Origin: Saezia sanguinis
GTDB taxonomy: Bacteria; Pseudomonadota; Gammaproteobacteria; Burkholderiales; Burkholderiaceae_C
Direction of reading: 5' to 3'
DNA: 64,000 nt
Assembly (NCBI RefSeq): GCF_003991585.1
Contig: NZ_PQSP01000002.1
Coordinates: 62,001-126,000 of the forward strand
Each line of letters opens with the position of its first letter. Position 1 is the first letter of the stretch. The translations under genes and the position numbers were made by a program. The notes under the pieces were generated by a model. The model did not search any database. It was not told where the DNA came from and saw only the letters and a list, made by a program, of their open reading frames with translations. This document shows positions 28,383 through 38,816 of the stretch, piece by piece.

Positions 28383-29459
28383 ATGGAACTGATACCTGTA
28401 ACGATTCTGACGGGTTTTCTGGGCGCAGGGAAAACCACTTTACTGCAACGTGTGCTGACAGAGGCGCATGGGCAGAAAATTGCCGTGATTGAAAATGAAT
28501 TCGGCGAGGAAAGCATTGATAACGATCTGCTGGTTTCGGAAACGAATGAGCAGATTGTTCAGTTGAATAATGGTTGTGTTTGCTGCTCGATCCGGGAGGA
28601 TCTGCGCTCAGCTTTGGTGATGCTGGCAGACAAAAAGCGGCAGGGAGAACTGCATTTTGAGCGTGTTGTGGTGGAAACCACTGGCATGGCTGATCCGGGG
28701 CCGGTGGCGCAGACCTTTTTCATGAATGAAGATGTGGCGCAAACGTATATGCTGGATTCAATCATCACCATTGTCGATGCCAAACATGGCAATCAGACGC
28801 TGGATGAGCGCATTGAAGCACAGCAGCAGGTGGGTTTTGCCGACCAGATTTTTATCAGCAAGGCCGATCTGGTTTCCCAGGAGGAACTTGCGGATTTGCA
28901 GCATCGTCTGAAACACATGAACCCCAGAGCCTCACAGCGGGTGGTGCATTTTGGTGAGGTGCCGATTGCTGAAGTATTTGACCTGCGCGGATTCAATCTG
29001 AACGCACAACTGGAAATTGACCCGGATTTTCTATCGGAACAAGAGCACGAACATCAGCATCACCACCATGACCACGACGGTCACCATCATCATGAGCATG
29101 ATGAGCACTGCGGTCATGAAGGAGGGTGCGGTTGCGGCCACGCACACCATCACCACCATGATGACGATGTGAAGTCGTTTGTATTCCGGTCTATGCGTCC
29201 TTTCAGTGCCGCCAAGCTGGAAGACTTTCTGGGTGCGGTGGTACAGATTTATGGTCCCAAAATGTTGCGGTATAAAGGCGTGTTGAACATTGTGGGGACG
29301 GACCGCAAAGTGATTTTCCAGGGTGTACACCAGATGATGGGGTCGGATCTGGGGCCCAAATGGGCAGAGGGCGAACCGAAAGAGTCAAAAATGGTTTTCA
29401 TCGGGATTGACCTGCCCAAGGATATATTTATGCAGGGTTTAGAGCAATCTCTCGAGTGA
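28383..29459 (+). CDS. CobW-family GTPase (zinc metallochaperone type)
   Basis: A 358-residue G3E GTPase: Walker [10 protein letters not shown] at 11-19, the metal-binding GCVCC motif at 64-68, a switch region [10 protein letters not shown], and a C-terminal CobW_C domain. Between the domains lies a His-rich stretch (about residues 220-262) with more than twenty His, which would hold zinc or another transition metal. Family members hand metal to enzymes. I see no convincing Zur site upstream, so regulation is unknown. Start ATG 28383. Confidence 0.85.
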   Translation: MELIPVTILTGFLGAGKTTLLQRVLTEAHGQKIAVIENEFGEESIDNDLLVSETNEQIVQLNNGCVCCSIREDLRSALVMLADKKRQGELHFERVVVETTGMADPGPVAQTFFMNEDVAQTYMLDSIITIVDAKHGNQTLDERIEAQQQVGFADQIFISKADLVSQEELADLQHRLKHMNPRASQRVVHFGEVPIAEVFDLRGFNLNAQLEIDPDFLSEQEHEHQHHHHDHDGHHHHEHDEHCGHEGGCGCGHAHHHHHDDDVKSFVFRSMRPFSAAKLEDFLGAVVQIYGPKMLRYKGVLNIVGTDRKVIFQGVHQMMGSDLGPKWAEGEPKESKMVFIGIDLPKDIFMQGLEQSLE

Positions 29460-29755
29460 TTGCACAGATCATGTGATAATTAATGAACGGCAAAAGAACG
29501 AGTTAAAGTAAAATTTAACCAAGGAAGGCAGTACGGATAAGGTTTTATGGAATAGGAGGTTCAGGCTATTATGCGCTACGCTCTAGCCTGATTTGTGGCC
29601 AGAAGATTGACGCTTCCTGCAGCATGGGTTGCAGAGGTTTGGATTTTGAAGGCGTTTATGGCAAAAAGACGTTGAATGGGGTACCTGTTCAACATAAGGG
29701 GGCTTTGAAAATCAAGGCCTGTATTCTGCAGTAAAGCAATGGATTCTGAGAACCC

Positions 29756-30244
29756 ATGAAAAAAACCAATACATCTGAAAAAAAGGCGTCCGCTAAAGCG
29801 GATCAATCCCTAGCCTGGAAGAATAAACCCGGAGACGAGCTGACCTCTGAAGAGTTGCTTGCTATGCCGGATTCTGAGTACATGAATGAGCAGCAAAGAG
29901 CGTTTTTCCGTAAATTGCTGGAGCAGCAAAAGTATGATCTGCTGCACAATGCGGATAAAACAACCGAAAATCTGAAGCAGGAAACCGTGATTGTGCCTGA
30001 TCCCGCAGATCGGGCCACAATTGAGGAAGAACACGCCTTGGAGTTGCGGACACGCGATAGAGAGCGTAAACTGCTCAAAAAGATTGAACAGGCCATTGCC
30101 CGCATTGATTCGGGAGAATATGGCTATTGCGATGAAACGGGAGAGGCTATCGGATTGGCGCGACTGCTTGCCAGACCAACGGCAACATTGTCTTTGGAAG
30201 CGCAGCAACGGCGTGAACTTCGACAAAAAATGTTTGGTGATTAA
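29756..30244 (+). CDS. dksA: DksA-family RNA polymerase-binding protein with degenerate zinc finger
   Basis: A 162-residue DksA/TraR protein. It has a coiled-coil (about residues 45-120, with acidic tip DPADRATIEEEHALEL) and a finger with YGYCDETGEAIG and ARPTATLSLEAQQ. Of the four Cys of the classical DksA finger only the first remains. This Cys-poor form is usual among betaproteobacteria. DksA inserts its coiled coil in the RNA polymerase secondary channel and works with ppGpp in the stringent response. Confidence 0.85.
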   Translation: MKKTNTSEKKASAKADQSLAWKNKPGDELTSEELLAMPDSEYMNEQQRAFFRKLLEQQKYDLLHNADKTTENLKQETVIVPDPADRATIEEEHALELRTRDRERKLLKKIEQAIARIDSGEYGYCDETGEAIGLARLLARPTATLSLEAQQRRELRQKMFGD

Positions 30245-30314
30245 TAGGGCGTGTAAAAGGCAAGGGTTATATTGATAGTTGTACAAGAAGGCTGCTTGTA
30301 CAAAGGAAGCTAAA

Positions 30315-31973
30315 ATGAGCAGCAATGATCAGGATAACAGCACGCAGGCAAGCCAGGGTGGTTTGTTCAAGCGTGTGATGAAATTAGTCTCTAACCCGAA
30401 GCTTGGGGACAAGCCTTATGCGGCGGATCAGTTGTCTGCTGAAGAAAAGACGCAAATGCTGATTCGAAAGCAGCGCAACGATTTGGCGCGCCGCAGAGAA
30501 TTTGAAGAGCTCCGGCAGTTGCGGCGTCAGCAGGCTGCCAGCGAAGAGGGCTCACGATCGTTGTTGAGTGGAGATATGAGTAGCAAACCCAGCACCCGTC
30601 AGATTGAAACCCTCAATAAAATTAATCAGATTGAAAATCAGATGGCTAGCCGCTGGGCGCAGCCACCTGCAGCCAATTTGAATCCAGGCACTTCAGCGGG
30701 GGCTGGCCCGGCAGCGACTAACCCGGCACTTTCTCAGGTACCAACTGAAATTGCTTCTGACCATGTCAAAACAACCCCTCTTGAGGGCGGTAATGTACAG
30801 AACAGTCCACCACCACCAGAGGTTGATCCCACTCAGATATTGGCTACCCTGGATGCGTCTGATGCCGCAGAAGACCAGGAGCTGGCCGAACTGGCTGATC
30901 CATTGCTGGAGGAAGCCGCTGTTTTGTTTGCCAGCAATGAAGATGCGCAGGTGGAGCAGAACCTGAAAGCGCTGCTGGCTAAAAATTCGCCACAACGCAA
31001 TAAACGCGGCACCTGGTTAACGTTGATGGATTTTTACCGTGCGACGGGGAACCAGGTTGCGTTTGAATCTCTGGCGATGAATTACATGACGCTGTTTGCC
31101 GAGTCGGCACCGCAGTGGCAGCTGTTTGATCCCTCTTTGCTCAAGAAGCTGCAGGCCAGTAAATCGGCCTCAGGTTCTTCGGTCTACTGGCAGTCTCCTG
31201 CAGAGTTGAATGTGGAAGCTGCCCAGGATATGCAGCAGAAATTCCTGGCTGCAGAGGATAAGCTGATCCGGATCATGGACTGGAGTGGATTGAAACAGTT
31301 GTCTGTGGATGGTGTTCAGATTGTTCTGGAAACGCTGATCAAACTGGATCGGGCGGGCATTACCCTGCAGGTGACAGGGCTGGCAACGATCATGATGCTG
31401 CTGGCTGCGCAGACCAAAGTCAACGGGGCGGAAGCCGACCAGTTTATCTGGCAGTTGCGGCTGGAGTTGTTGCGTATGTTTGATACGCCGGAAGAGTTTG
31501 ACATGGAGGCCATGGAATACTGTCTGGCACATGAAATATCACCCCCGGCCTGGACCAAACCACAATGCACCTGTGAGGATCTGGACCGTGATCCAGATAC
31601 AGATGGCATGGACGATGAGGTCAGTTCTACCGGATTAGGAGGGGCGACCACGATTGGTGCCTCTACCGGATTTTATGGGCAGAATGTCGGGGCACCGTTG
31701 CGCCTGCGTGGTGCACTGAAAGGCAGCCTGTCTCAGGAACTGAAAGACTTTGACGAGAAAATTCCTGCTGAAGAAGGCGGCTTTTTACGGATTACCTGTG
31801 AACGGCTGGTCCGTATTGATTTTGCTGCTGCGGGTGACCTGCTCAACTGGGTGTCTGAGAAGGCCGCCAGAGGCTATTCTGTGCAATTGGTGAAAGTACA
31901 TCGTCTGGTGGCGCTGTTTTTTGCTGTCATGGGAATTTCTGTCTCGGCGCGGGTTTTGCTTAGAAAAGATTGA
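30315..31973 (+). CDS. Protein with STAS-like modules, function unknown
   Basis: A 552-residue soluble protein. The first 180 residues are polar, with a charged helix (KQRNDLARRREFEELRQLRRQQ) and Pro/Ala linkers. The middle (about residues 305-370, SVDGVQIVLETLIKLDRAGI) and the C-terminus (about 480-550, VRIDFAAAGDLLNWVSEKAARG) both resemble STAS domains, the fold of anti-sigma antagonists and MlaB. ATG 30315 with AAGGAAG upstream is preferred. It lies between dksA and hslV on the same strand. STAS assignment is by eye. Confidence 0.6.
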   Translation: MSSNDQDNSTQASQGGLFKRVMKLVSNPKLGDKPYAADQLSAEEKTQMLIRKQRNDLARRREFEELRQLRRQQAASEEGSRSLLSGDMSSKPSTRQIETLNKINQIENQMASRWAQPPAANLNPGTSAGAGPAATNPALSQVPTEIASDHVKTTPLEGGNVQNSPPPPEVDPTQILATLDASDAAEDQELAELADPLLEEAAVLFASNEDAQVEQNLKALLAKNSPQRNKRGTWLTLMDFYRATGNQVAFESLAMNYMTLFAESAPQWQLFDPSLLKKLQASKSASGSSVYWQSPAELNVEAAQDMQQKFLAAEDKLIRIMDWSGLKQLSVDGVQIVLETLIKLDRAGITLQVTGLATIMMLLAAQTKVNGAEADQFIWQLRLELLRMFDTPEEFDMEAMEYCLAHEISPPAWTKPQCTCEDLDRDPDTDGMDDEVSSTGLGGATTIGASTGFYGQNVGAPLRLRGALKGSLSQELKDFDEKIPAEEGGFLRITCERLVRIDFAAAGDLLNWVSEKAARGYSVQLVKVHRLVALFFAVMGISVSARVLLRKD

Positions 31974-32100
31974 TGGATGAGGTGCTCTGAACGGTAAAGT
32001 GATCTCAGGGGCATAATCGGGCTGTGTGGTATTCACAGCCCTTTATTTTTTATAGGTGCAGATCTTGAATTCGGCAGCTTAACCTTTATCTAAAAAAGCT

Positions 32101-32637
32101 ATGGAACAATATCACGGAACAACGATTATTTGCGTGCGTCGCGATGGCAAGGTGGCCCTGGGGGGTGACGGCCAGGTGACTTTGGGCAACACGGTGGTTA
32201 AAGCGACTGCCCGTAAAATACGGCGGCTTTACCATGATCAGGTCTTGGCCGGATTTGCAGGCAGCACGGCAGATGCTTTTACCTTGTTTGAAAAATTTGA
32301 AGGCCAATTGGAAAAACACCAGGGGAACCTGGTACGTGCCGCCATTGAGATGGCGAAAGACTGGCGCACCAACCGTGCGTTGCAGCGGCTGGAAGCAATG
32401 CTGATTGTGGCTGACCGGGAAAGCTCACTGATCATTACCGGAAATGGTGATGTGCTGGAACCCGAACATGGCATTGCCGCTATTGGTTCCGGTGGTTCGT
32501 TTGCACTGTCTGCCGCACGGGCACTGGTGACGTACAGCACACTGGACGCTGAACAGATTGTCAAAGAAGCGCTGAATATTGCTGGGGACATCTGTATCTA
32601 TACCAACCACAACCATCTGATTGAAACCATTGGCTGA
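32101..32637 (+). CDS. hslV: ATP-dependent protease peptidase subunit HslV
   Basis: A 178-residue threonine peptidase. The prepeptide MEQYHG is removed to expose Thr ([21 protein letters not shown]). The GGDGQVTLG motif and the C-terminal [11 protein letters not shown] are typical. HslV forms a double hexamer capped by HslU, degrading misfolded and regulatory proteins in the cytoplasm. It is followed 72 bases later by hslU. Confidence 0.96.
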   Translation: MEQYHGTTIICVRRDGKVALGGDGQVTLGNTVVKATARKIRRLYHDQVLAGFAGSTADAFTLFEKFEGQLEKHQGNLVRAAIEMAKDWRTNRALQRLEAMLIVADRESSLIITGNGDVLEPEHGIAAIGSGGSFALSAARALVTYSTLDAEQIVKEALNIAGDICIYTNHNHLIETIG

Positions 32638-32709
32638 TAGCCACCGGGTGGAAATCAGGCCGTTTGTATTTTTGCGCCCGTTCGGGCACTGATTCATGAC
32701 AGGATAATT

Positions 32710-34035
32710 ATGTCGAGCATGACACCGCAGGAAATTGTTTCTGAGTTGGACCGTTATATCATTGGGCAGCAGTCTGCCAAGCGTGCTGTGGCGATTGCCA
32801 TGCGTAACCGCTGGCGGCGCCAGCAGGTGGATGAAAAGCTGCGTGTGGAGATCACGCCCAAGAATATTCTGATGATTGGTCCTACAGGGGTTGGAAAGAC
32901 AGAGATTGCCCGCCGCCTCGCCCGCCTGGCTGATGCCCCCTTCATCAAGGTAGAGGCGACCAAATTCACTGAGGTCGGGTATGTCGGCAAGGATGTGGAC
33001 TCAATTATCCGCGATTTGATTGACACCGCTGTCAAGCAAGAGCGTGAACATGCCATGCATACCATGCGCAACCAGGCAGAAGATGCGGCAGAAGACCGTA
33101 TTCTGGATGTTCTGGTTCCGCCTGGTGGTGGCGTGGAAGCCGTTGGCAAAAGCTCTGATGGTGCGGCACGGCAGGTTTTTCGCAAAAAACTGCGCGAAGG
33201 CCAGTTGGATGACAAGGAAATTGAAATTGCCGTGGCTGATGCTGGGCCCAAGGTTGAATTGATGGGCCCCCCCGGCATGGAGGAAATGACAGAGCAACTG
33301 CGTGGTATGTTTGCCGGCATGTCTCAGGGAAAAAAGAGTACCCGGAAATTAAAAATTGCGGATGCCCGTAAATTGCTAGTCGATGAAGAGGCCGCACGGT
33401 TGATCAACGAAGACGAAATCAAAACCAGGGCGGTACACAATGCCGAACAAAATGGCATTGTTTTCATTGACGAAATAGATAAAGTAGCCGCCCGTTCAGA
33501 AGGACAGGGGGCCGATGTGTCGCGCCAGGGTGTGCAGCGGGATCTGCTGCCGCTGGTGGAGGGCACCACAGTCAATACAAAGTACGGCATGGTGAAAACC
33601 GATCACATGCTGTTCATTGCTTCCGGTGCATTTCATTTAAGCCGCCCCAGTGATCTGATTCCTGAACTGCAAGGCCGTTTTCCAATCCGTGTAGAGCTGC
33701 AATCGCTTTCGGTAGACGACTTCAAGGCGATCCTGACGCAAACGCATGCCAACCTGCCGGATCAGTACAAGGCATTGCTGGCCACGGAAAATGTAACGCT
33801 GGAATTTGCCAGCGACGGCATTGAGCGTCTGGCGGATATTGCATTTTCCGTCAATGAGCGCACAGAAAATATTGGCGCCAGACGCCTTTCCACCGTGATG
33901 GAGCGGTTGTTGGAAGAGGTTTCTTATGATGCCAGCAAACTGGGCGGGCAATCGGTTCACATTGATGCGGCTTATGTGAATAGCCGCCTGGGAGACCTGT
34001 CGACCAATGAAGACCTGTCCCGCTATATTCTCTAA
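32710..34035 (+). CDS. hslU: ATP-dependent protease ATPase subunit HslU
   Basis: A 441-residue AAA+ unfoldase. Walker [10 protein letters not shown] at 57-65, the GYVGKDV pore motif about 90-96, an inserted I domain (about 110-240), Walker [10 protein letters not shown], and the C-terminal SRYIL tail that docks into HslV. It forms the hexameric cap of the HslUV protease. The length is typical. Confidence 0.96.
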   Translation: MSSMTPQEIVSELDRYIIGQQSAKRAVAIAMRNRWRRQQVDEKLRVEITPKNILMIGPTGVGKTEIARRLARLADAPFIKVEATKFTEVGYVGKDVDSIIRDLIDTAVKQEREHAMHTMRNQAEDAAEDRILDVLVPPGGGVEAVGKSSDGAARQVFRKKLREGQLDDKEIEIAVADAGPKVELMGPPGMEEMTEQLRGMFAGMSQGKKSTRKLKIADARKLLVDEEAARLINEDEIKTRAVHNAEQNGIVFIDEIDKVAARSEGQGADVSRQGVQRDLLPLVEGTTVNTKYGMVKTDHMLFIASGAFHLSRPSDLIPELQGRFPIRVELQSLSVDDFKAILTQTHANLPDQYKALLATENVTLEFASDGIERLADIAFSVNERTENIGARRLSTVMERLLEEVSYDASKLGGQSVHIDAAYVNSRLGDLSTNEDLSRYIL

Positions 34036-34038
34036 CAG

Positions 34039-35403
34039 CTAAGCTGTTTTCTCAGCGGCAGGGCCAGACGAAGCATCGTCACCCAAGGGGGTGGCGGTGC
34101 TTTGGTCTTTTTCTGCCGGGCTATCTGCTGCTGTTGATGTTTCTGCTGCCTGCGCTGATGCAGCAGGCGCATTGTCTTCAGAGCCAGGAGCCGGATCCGG
34201 CATCATTTCCAGCGCTGTGGTACTGGTATTGACCATCGGTACAAACTGGGCAAACGGCTCGGCAATTTTGTTTCTGACAAAGCGGATCTGGTAGAACGTA
34301 TAAGCGGCCAGTAAAGCAATGACCGTAAAGAAATAAAGCGGCAGGGCATTGGCGCCAAAAGGCTGCATCAGCAAACCAGCCAGTGTCGGGGCAAAAGCAG
34401 CCCCCACCCCGTTGACCAGCAGAAGGCTGGCTGAACCGGCCAGGATTTCTTCCGGTTTGAGCTGGTCAATCAATTGGGCCACTGAAACAGGATAAACCGT
34501 AAACGACAGGCCGCCCCACAGGCAGAAAAGGGCAAACAGCCAATGGTTGGCCAACGGCAATGCAATGATGGCTGAGCAAAGGGCGGAAGCGCATAAGACA
34601 GTAAACAAAACGCGCCGCCGGTCAAACCGGTCGGAAATCCGGCCAATAGGGTATTGCAGCAGCGCACCGCCTAAAATCGTCATGGACATCAGCGTAGCCA
34701 CTTCGCCAGTGGAGAAGTTTTTCATGCTGGCGTATACAGAGGCCATGCCCCAGAACGCGCCGGTATTCAGTCCGGATAAGGCAGAAGCGACCAAAGGCAA
34801 AGGCGCTTTGCGAAACAGGGTGCGTAACCCGATGGTTTGTTTTTCCGGCAGGGTTGGTTGAATGCGGCGCGTCAGCATCACAGGGGTTAACGATGCGCAC
34901 ATGGCCATGGCCGCCACTGCAAATACGGTGAACCCCAACGTTTCGTCCAGGCGCAGCAGTTGTTGTCCTGTAGCCAGAGCCAGAAAGTTCGCCACCATAT
35001 AAACGGCAAAAATACGCCCCCGGTGAGAATTGGGTGCCTGCGCATTCAGCCAGCTTTCAACCACCATGTAGAGGCCGATCAGTGCAATGCCATAGACAAT
35101 GCGCAGTGTTGCCCAGACCCACGGGTCAATGAGCAGGATATGCAGTAATACGGCAATCGCTGCAACAGAAGCAAACAAGGCAAAAGAGCGGATATGTCCG
35201 ATCCGGCGAATAATGGGTGCGTCAACCCAGTTACCGATGAAAAAGCCACCATAGTATGCAGACATGAGCAGGCCAATGGTGGTGGTGGTATAGCCCTCAC
35301 TGAGGCCGCGCAACTGCAACAGCGTATTGAGCAGGCCGTTGCCGGTGAGGAAGAATGCGATCCCCAGCAACAGTGAACTGATGGCAGCGATGTGAGAGAT
35401 CAT
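34039..35403 (-). CDS. MFS transporter (YcaD-like)
   Basis: A 454-residue protein with 12 predicted membrane segments in two halves and the MFS loop GRISDRFDRRRVL between helices 8 and 9; the first half has YTTTTIGLLMSAYYGGFFIG and WLNAQAPNSHRGRIFA, characteristic of the YcaD subgroup. A charged Ala/Ser/Glu tail of about 60 residues follows the last helix. Convergent with hslU, 3 bases apart. Substrate unknown. Confidence 0.85.
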   Translation of the reverse strand: MISHIAAISSLLLGIAFFLTGNGLLNTLLQLRGLSEGYTTTTIGLLMSAYYGGFFIGNWVDAPIIRRIGHIRSFALFASVAAIAVLLHILLIDPWVWATLRIVYGIALIGLYMVVESWLNAQAPNSHRGRIFAVYMVANFLALATGQQLLRLDETLGFTVFAVAAMAMCASLTPVMLTRRIQPTLPEKQTIGLRTLFRKAPLPLVASALSGLNTGAFWGMASVYASMKNFSTGEVATLMSMTILGGALLQYPIGRISDRFDRRRVLFTVLCASALCSAIIALPLANHWLFALFCLWGGLSFTVYPVSVAQLIDQLKPEEILAGSASLLLVNGVGAAFAPTLAGLLMQPFGANALPLYFFTVIALLAAYTFYQIRFVRNKIAEPFAQFVPMVNTSTTALEMMPDPAPGSEDNAPAASAQAAETSTAADSPAEKDQSTATPLGDDASSGPAAEKTA

Positions 35404-35423
35404 ACCGATTCAAAACAAAACAA

Positions 35424-35445
35424 GCCCGCCTGAGGGCAGACGGGC
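35424..35445 (-). terminator. Terminator downstream of cbpM
   Basis: GCCCG and CTG pair with CAG and CGGGC around one mismatch; on the minus strand this is followed by TTGTTTTG. It lies about 80 bases after the cbpM stop. Confidence 0.6.
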
Positions 35446-35524
35446 AATGGAAAATGGAGTTTGTTCATAGGCATCATACGCAAAATAGCTGCCTTTGACC
35501 AGGAAATATCTCACAGAAACAGTT

Positions 35525-35839
35525 TTAATACGGCAGGCCGTGTGTTTGAAGCAATGATTTTAGACGGCGGATTTCCTGCGAAAGTTCCATCAGCATGGCA
35601 ACGGCATCCAGATTGGTGTTGAGCAGATGTTCAAGCCGGCGCGCTTCCAGCGCACGGGCAATGTCCTGACTGACAAATTGCCATTGGCTGATATCAGTGT
35701 TTTGCATGGGTTGAAGAATACCGACCTCGACGACGCGAATCACCCAGTCGCGCTGTACGCCGCACAGGTGGGCAAGGTCATCGGCATTAACCGGGTCGGT
35801 TGTACTGATCAAGGTAGCAGAAACGGTGGTTTTATTCAT
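35525..35839 (-). CDS. cbpM: Chaperone modulator CbpM
   Basis: A 104-residue protein of the CbpM/MerR-like type: a helix-turn-helix-like first half (VNADDLAHLCGVQRDWVIRVVEVGIL) and a C-terminal helix (LDAVAMLMELSQEIRRLKSLL). CbpM binds the J domain of CbpA and blocks its stimulation of DnaK. It lies 32 bases after cbpA on the same strand, the usual pair. Confidence 0.85.
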   Translation of the reverse strand: MNKTTVSATLISTTDPVNADDLAHLCGVQRDWVIRVVEVGILQPMQNTDISQWQFVSQDIARALEARRLEHLLNTNLDAVAMLMELSQEIRRLKSLLQTHGLPY

Positions 35840-35871
35840 ATCCTCAATGCCTCTTGCTTTACTCTATACCA

Positions 35872-36846
35872 TCAAAATGACCTTGGGTTCAGCGGGGCGG
35901 CTTCTGCCAATGCACGGTATGCCTGTTTGGCTGCCTCTGTGTTGGCAGCAGGCAGTACCACTTCAATGTTCAGATACAAATGCCCTGCCGGGTTGCCTGG
36001 AAAGCCCCGGTCCTTGACGCGCAATTTGCTGCTGTTTTTGGTATTGGGCGGAATTTTGATATTGACCTTCTGCCCGTCCGGCAGCGGAACCTGTAGTTCT
36101 GTTCCCAGCGCCGCTTCAGTGGGGGTAACCGGCAGCTTCATGTAAATATCTTTGTTTTCAACCTGGTACAGAGGATGGGGTGCAATATGCACTTCCAGAT
36201 ACAGGTCCCCATTGGGAGCCCCGCCCCGCCCAGGCAGACCCTGGCCGCTCAGGCGTATGAACTGGCCCTGGTGGGTACCTGCGGGAATCTTGACCCGTAA
36301 AGTACGTGGCTGCCATTGCATCATGCCTACGCCATCTTCTGCCAGATTGCGTAAGGTGATGTCACGTTGTGCACCTTGCAGTGCGTCTTCCAGGGAAATT
36401 TCAATACTGGCATGCTGGTCTTCCCCTGGCACGCGAAAGTGTGTTTGAGCACCGGCTCTGGCTCCGCCTTGTGGTCTGCCGCCCTGGCGCATGGAGCCGA
36501 ACAGGGATGAAAAAAAGTCGCTGAAACCGGCCTCATCGGCTGCCCCAGTGCTGCTGCGGAAAGTAAATCCTTCATCCCATCCCGGTGGCGGCTGGAAATT
36601 ACCGTCCGACCATTGCGCCTTACCGTTTTTGGCGCGGTCATACAAGGTGTCATAGGCTTTGCGCTTTTCTGCATCACCCAGGACATCATTGGCTTCATTC
36701 ACGTCACGCATGCGTTCCTGTGCATCCGGCTCTTTGCTCACATCGGGGTGATATTTACGAACCAGCTTGCGATATGCTTTGCGGATATCGTCGCCGGAGG
36801 CTGCCTTGTCAATGCCGAGAATTTTGTAATAGTCTTTGAAGTCCAT
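35872..36846 (-). CDS. cbpA: DnaJ-family co-chaperone CbpA
   Basis: A 324-residue type II J protein: J domain at 1-70 with HPD in RKYHPDVSKE, a Gly/Phe-rich linker (DEAGFSDFFSSLFGSMRQGGR), and two C-terminal substrate-binding beta domains with no zinc finger. CbpA works with DnaK and, in other bacteria, binds curved DNA. ATG 36846 starts MDFKDYYKILGI, a canonical start. Confidence 0.92.
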   Translation of the reverse strand: MDFKDYYKILGIDKAASGDDIRKAYRKLVRKYHPDVSKEPDAQERMRDVNEANDVLGDAEKRKAYDTLYDRAKNGKAQWSDGNFQPPPGWDEGFTFRSSTGAADEAGFSDFFSSLFGSMRQGGRPQGGARAGAQTHFRVPGEDQHASIEISLEDALQGAQRDITLRNLAEDGVGMMQWQPRTLRVKIPAGTHQGQFIRLSGQGLPGRGGAPNGDLYLEVHIAPHPLYQVENKDIYMKLPVTPTEAALGTELQVPLPDGQKVNIKIPPNTKNSSKLRVKDRGFPGNPAGHLYLNIEVVLPAANTEAAKQAYRALAEAAPLNPRSF

Positions 36847-37089
36847 GATGATTGCTTGAGACGTGCGGTGGAATAAACCTGGTGAAATGTATGCAGACCA
36901 GTTTATCCGCTTTATTTACATATGCAATAGAGGTGGGAGCAAAAGCAGAAAAATCAATACGGTGCCGGCCAATGGAAATAGCCGGAAATAGAGCCTTTTC
37001 CGGTATCGTACGGATGAGACAAACCCATTGAAGAAATATGGTATTGGCTGGTGCCAGACAAGGCTAGCGAAAAGATAACACCAGATGTT

Positions 37090-37881
37090 TTAGGCTGCCA
37101 ATATCGGTGGGGATGTGGTCCACGTTTCTGCGGCCACAGAAAGCAGGCCGTCAAAAATCAGTGATTCAGCCAGCGTGAATGGCCGTGTCAGGCTGGGCGC
37201 TACTTTCCAGGCTGCGCCACCGGTCAGATAGATGCGGGGTTCCTGCTGAGTATGTTGTTGCAGGTTGTGTGCCATGCGCTCAATGGCACCTGTGATGGCA
37301 TAAGTGCCGCCTGTGGCCAGTGCGTCACTGGTATTGGTGGGAAATGTGTGCACTTCCCCGGTAGGAACGTGCAGTCCGGCGGTACCGCTTTGCAATGCAT
37401 GCATCATGATGCCGTACCCGGGCATGATCAGACCGCCAAGGAATTGCCCTTCGGCGGTCAGCGCATCTACCGTAACCGCTGTGCCCACCATGACGACAAC
37501 GGCCGGGCAGGTCTGCTGTTCAGCCTGCAGGCGCTGGCGCACGCCAATGAGCGCCATCCAGCGGTCGATGCCTAAACGGGTCGGAAAGTCATAATTGTTG
37601 CTCACGCCACATTGCTGTTCACGCACTTGTGCCCACACCGGGGTGATGCGCCAGCGTTCTTCCAGTTGGGTATTGACGCTGATTTTCGCGGCTTCTGCCG
37701 CAACGCAACAACCCAGCACATGAACGGGCTGAGGCAGATTGCGCCAGTCCTTTTCCCCCAGCTCTTCAATGCGCTCAAGAAATACTGCACCTTGCGCCAG
37801 AGGCGACTGGCAGATACCGGGGCGCTGATACAAAGCCCATTTGAGACGGGTGTTTCCGATGTCGATAGCGAGCAGTGTCAT
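37090..37881 (-). CDS. coaX: Type III pantothenate kinase CoaX
   Basis: A 263-residue ASKHA-fold kinase: phosphate motif [13 protein letters not shown] at 5-17, [11 protein letters not shown] and [20 protein letters not shown]. It phosphorylates pantothenate, the first step of coenzyme A synthesis, and is insensitive to CoA feedback. The usual partner birA is not next to it in this window. Confidence 0.92.
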   Translation of the reverse strand: MTLLAIDIGNTRLKWALYQRPGICQSPLAQGAVFLERIEELGEKDWRNLPQPVHVLGCCVAAEAAKISVNTQLEERWRITPVWAQVREQQCGVSNNYDFPTRLGIDRWMALIGVRQRLQAEQQTCPAVVVMVGTAVTVDALTAEGQFLGGLIMPGYGIMMHALQSGTAGLHVPTGEVHTFPTNTSDALATGGTYAITGAIERMAHNLQQHTQQEPRIYLTGGAAWKVAPSLTRPFTLAESLIFDGLLSVAAETWTTSPPILAA

Positions 37882-37977
37882 GGGGGGAACGTTATGCAGT
37901 AGAAACCAGATTGTCTAAGGGGTAGTATAGGATATGTCTAGAATAAGTTCATAAAAATCACGCAGGAGAAATTCAAA

Positions 37978-38418
37978 ATGAATGATCAAAAGCCATTTAG
38001 CCCTCAGGATATCCGTCCTGCCGCAGGTTATGCCGGGGATATTACACCCCAGAAGGCCTGGGAATGGGTGCACCAGGATAAAGCGCTGCTTATTGACGTG
38101 CGTACCAGTGCGGAGCTGGCATGGGTTGGGTACGTGCCAGGGGGAGTACATATCGCATGGAAAGAATGGCCCGGCATGGTGGGCAATGAGCAGTTTGATC
38201 ACCGTTTGGAGGAGGTTGCGCCCGATCTGACCCGGCCGCTGTTGTTTTTATGCCGCTCAGGCCAGCGCTCGGTTTTTGCTGCGCAACGGGCCACGGCGCT
38301 GGGATACACGGCAGCGTATAACATCCTGGATGGTTTTGAAGGCGTACTGGATGCCCACGGGCACCGTAACACCGTTTCCGGCTGGCGCTCCCTGGACTTG
38401 CCGTGGCAGCAGGGGTAA
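37978..38418 (+). CDS. Rhodanese-domain protein
   Basis: A single rhodanese domain of 146 residues: the CH2A motif DVRTSAELAWVGYVPGGVHIAW and the active-site loop FLCRSGQRS with the catalytic Cys at about residue 95. Rhodaneses carry sulfur as a Cys persulfide. It is divergent from coaX. Cytoplasmic, no signal peptide. The acceptor is not known. Confidence 0.88.
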   Translation: MNDQKPFSPQDIRPAAGYAGDITPQKAWEWVHQDKALLIDVRTSAELAWVGYVPGGVHIAWKEWPGMVGNEQFDHRLEEVAPDLTRPLLFLCRSGQRSVFAAQRATALGYTAAYNILDGFEGVLDAHGHRNTVSGWRSLDLPWQQG

Positions 38419-38816
38419 GCACGGGTTTTGCATGGCAAAACAACAGATAAAGCTAAAAGTACCCTCCGGATTCCGCCTGCGTGGTCTTGTGCAATTGAAA
38501 AATTGTTCATTTTTGAGGAAAATGGCTCGATAGAGATATCAGGCTGACGCGGGGCGGCTTTTTAAAGCCAGAGCCCCACGGTGACAAGCATTAACGTATT
38601 TGTCAAAGCCTGCACGCGGATTTTCAAAAGAAATCCTGTCATGACATTGGTCTTTGCTACAAGTAGAGCATTGGTAGCACCCTGAATAGGTTCGTTAAGT
38701 CAGAATCTGAAAAGATCCTGGCTTTCATTCATTTGGGGGAACGGCTGTTCGGCGGCTAGATGGTATTGTTACGATTACCGGGCGCTGAAAATCAGAGATA
38801 CATGTAAAAGGAGATT
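38419..38816. other. Non-coding stretch with a hairpin, upstream of the ABC importer
   Basis: About 400 bases with no credible gene. A hairpin at 38551-38577 pairs GGGGC with GCCCC and GGCTTT with AAAGCC across a 2-base loop and a 3-base bulge. It has no T-tract and may end the rhodanese message. The promoter for the importer should lie in the last 150 bases; AAAAGGAG at 38807-38814 is the Shine-Dalgarno of the next gene. No TPP or other riboswitch seen. Confidence 0.5.

Noticed and set aside
32064..32089. A heat-shock-like promoter before hslV (CTTGAAT ... CCTTTAT)
   Set aside because: The -10 is a weak match and a start would leave almost no leader before the ATG at 32101.
38690..38816. 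A TPP riboswitch before the NMT1-like importer
   Set aside because: Neither the CTGAGA nor the ACCTGATCTGG type elements are present.
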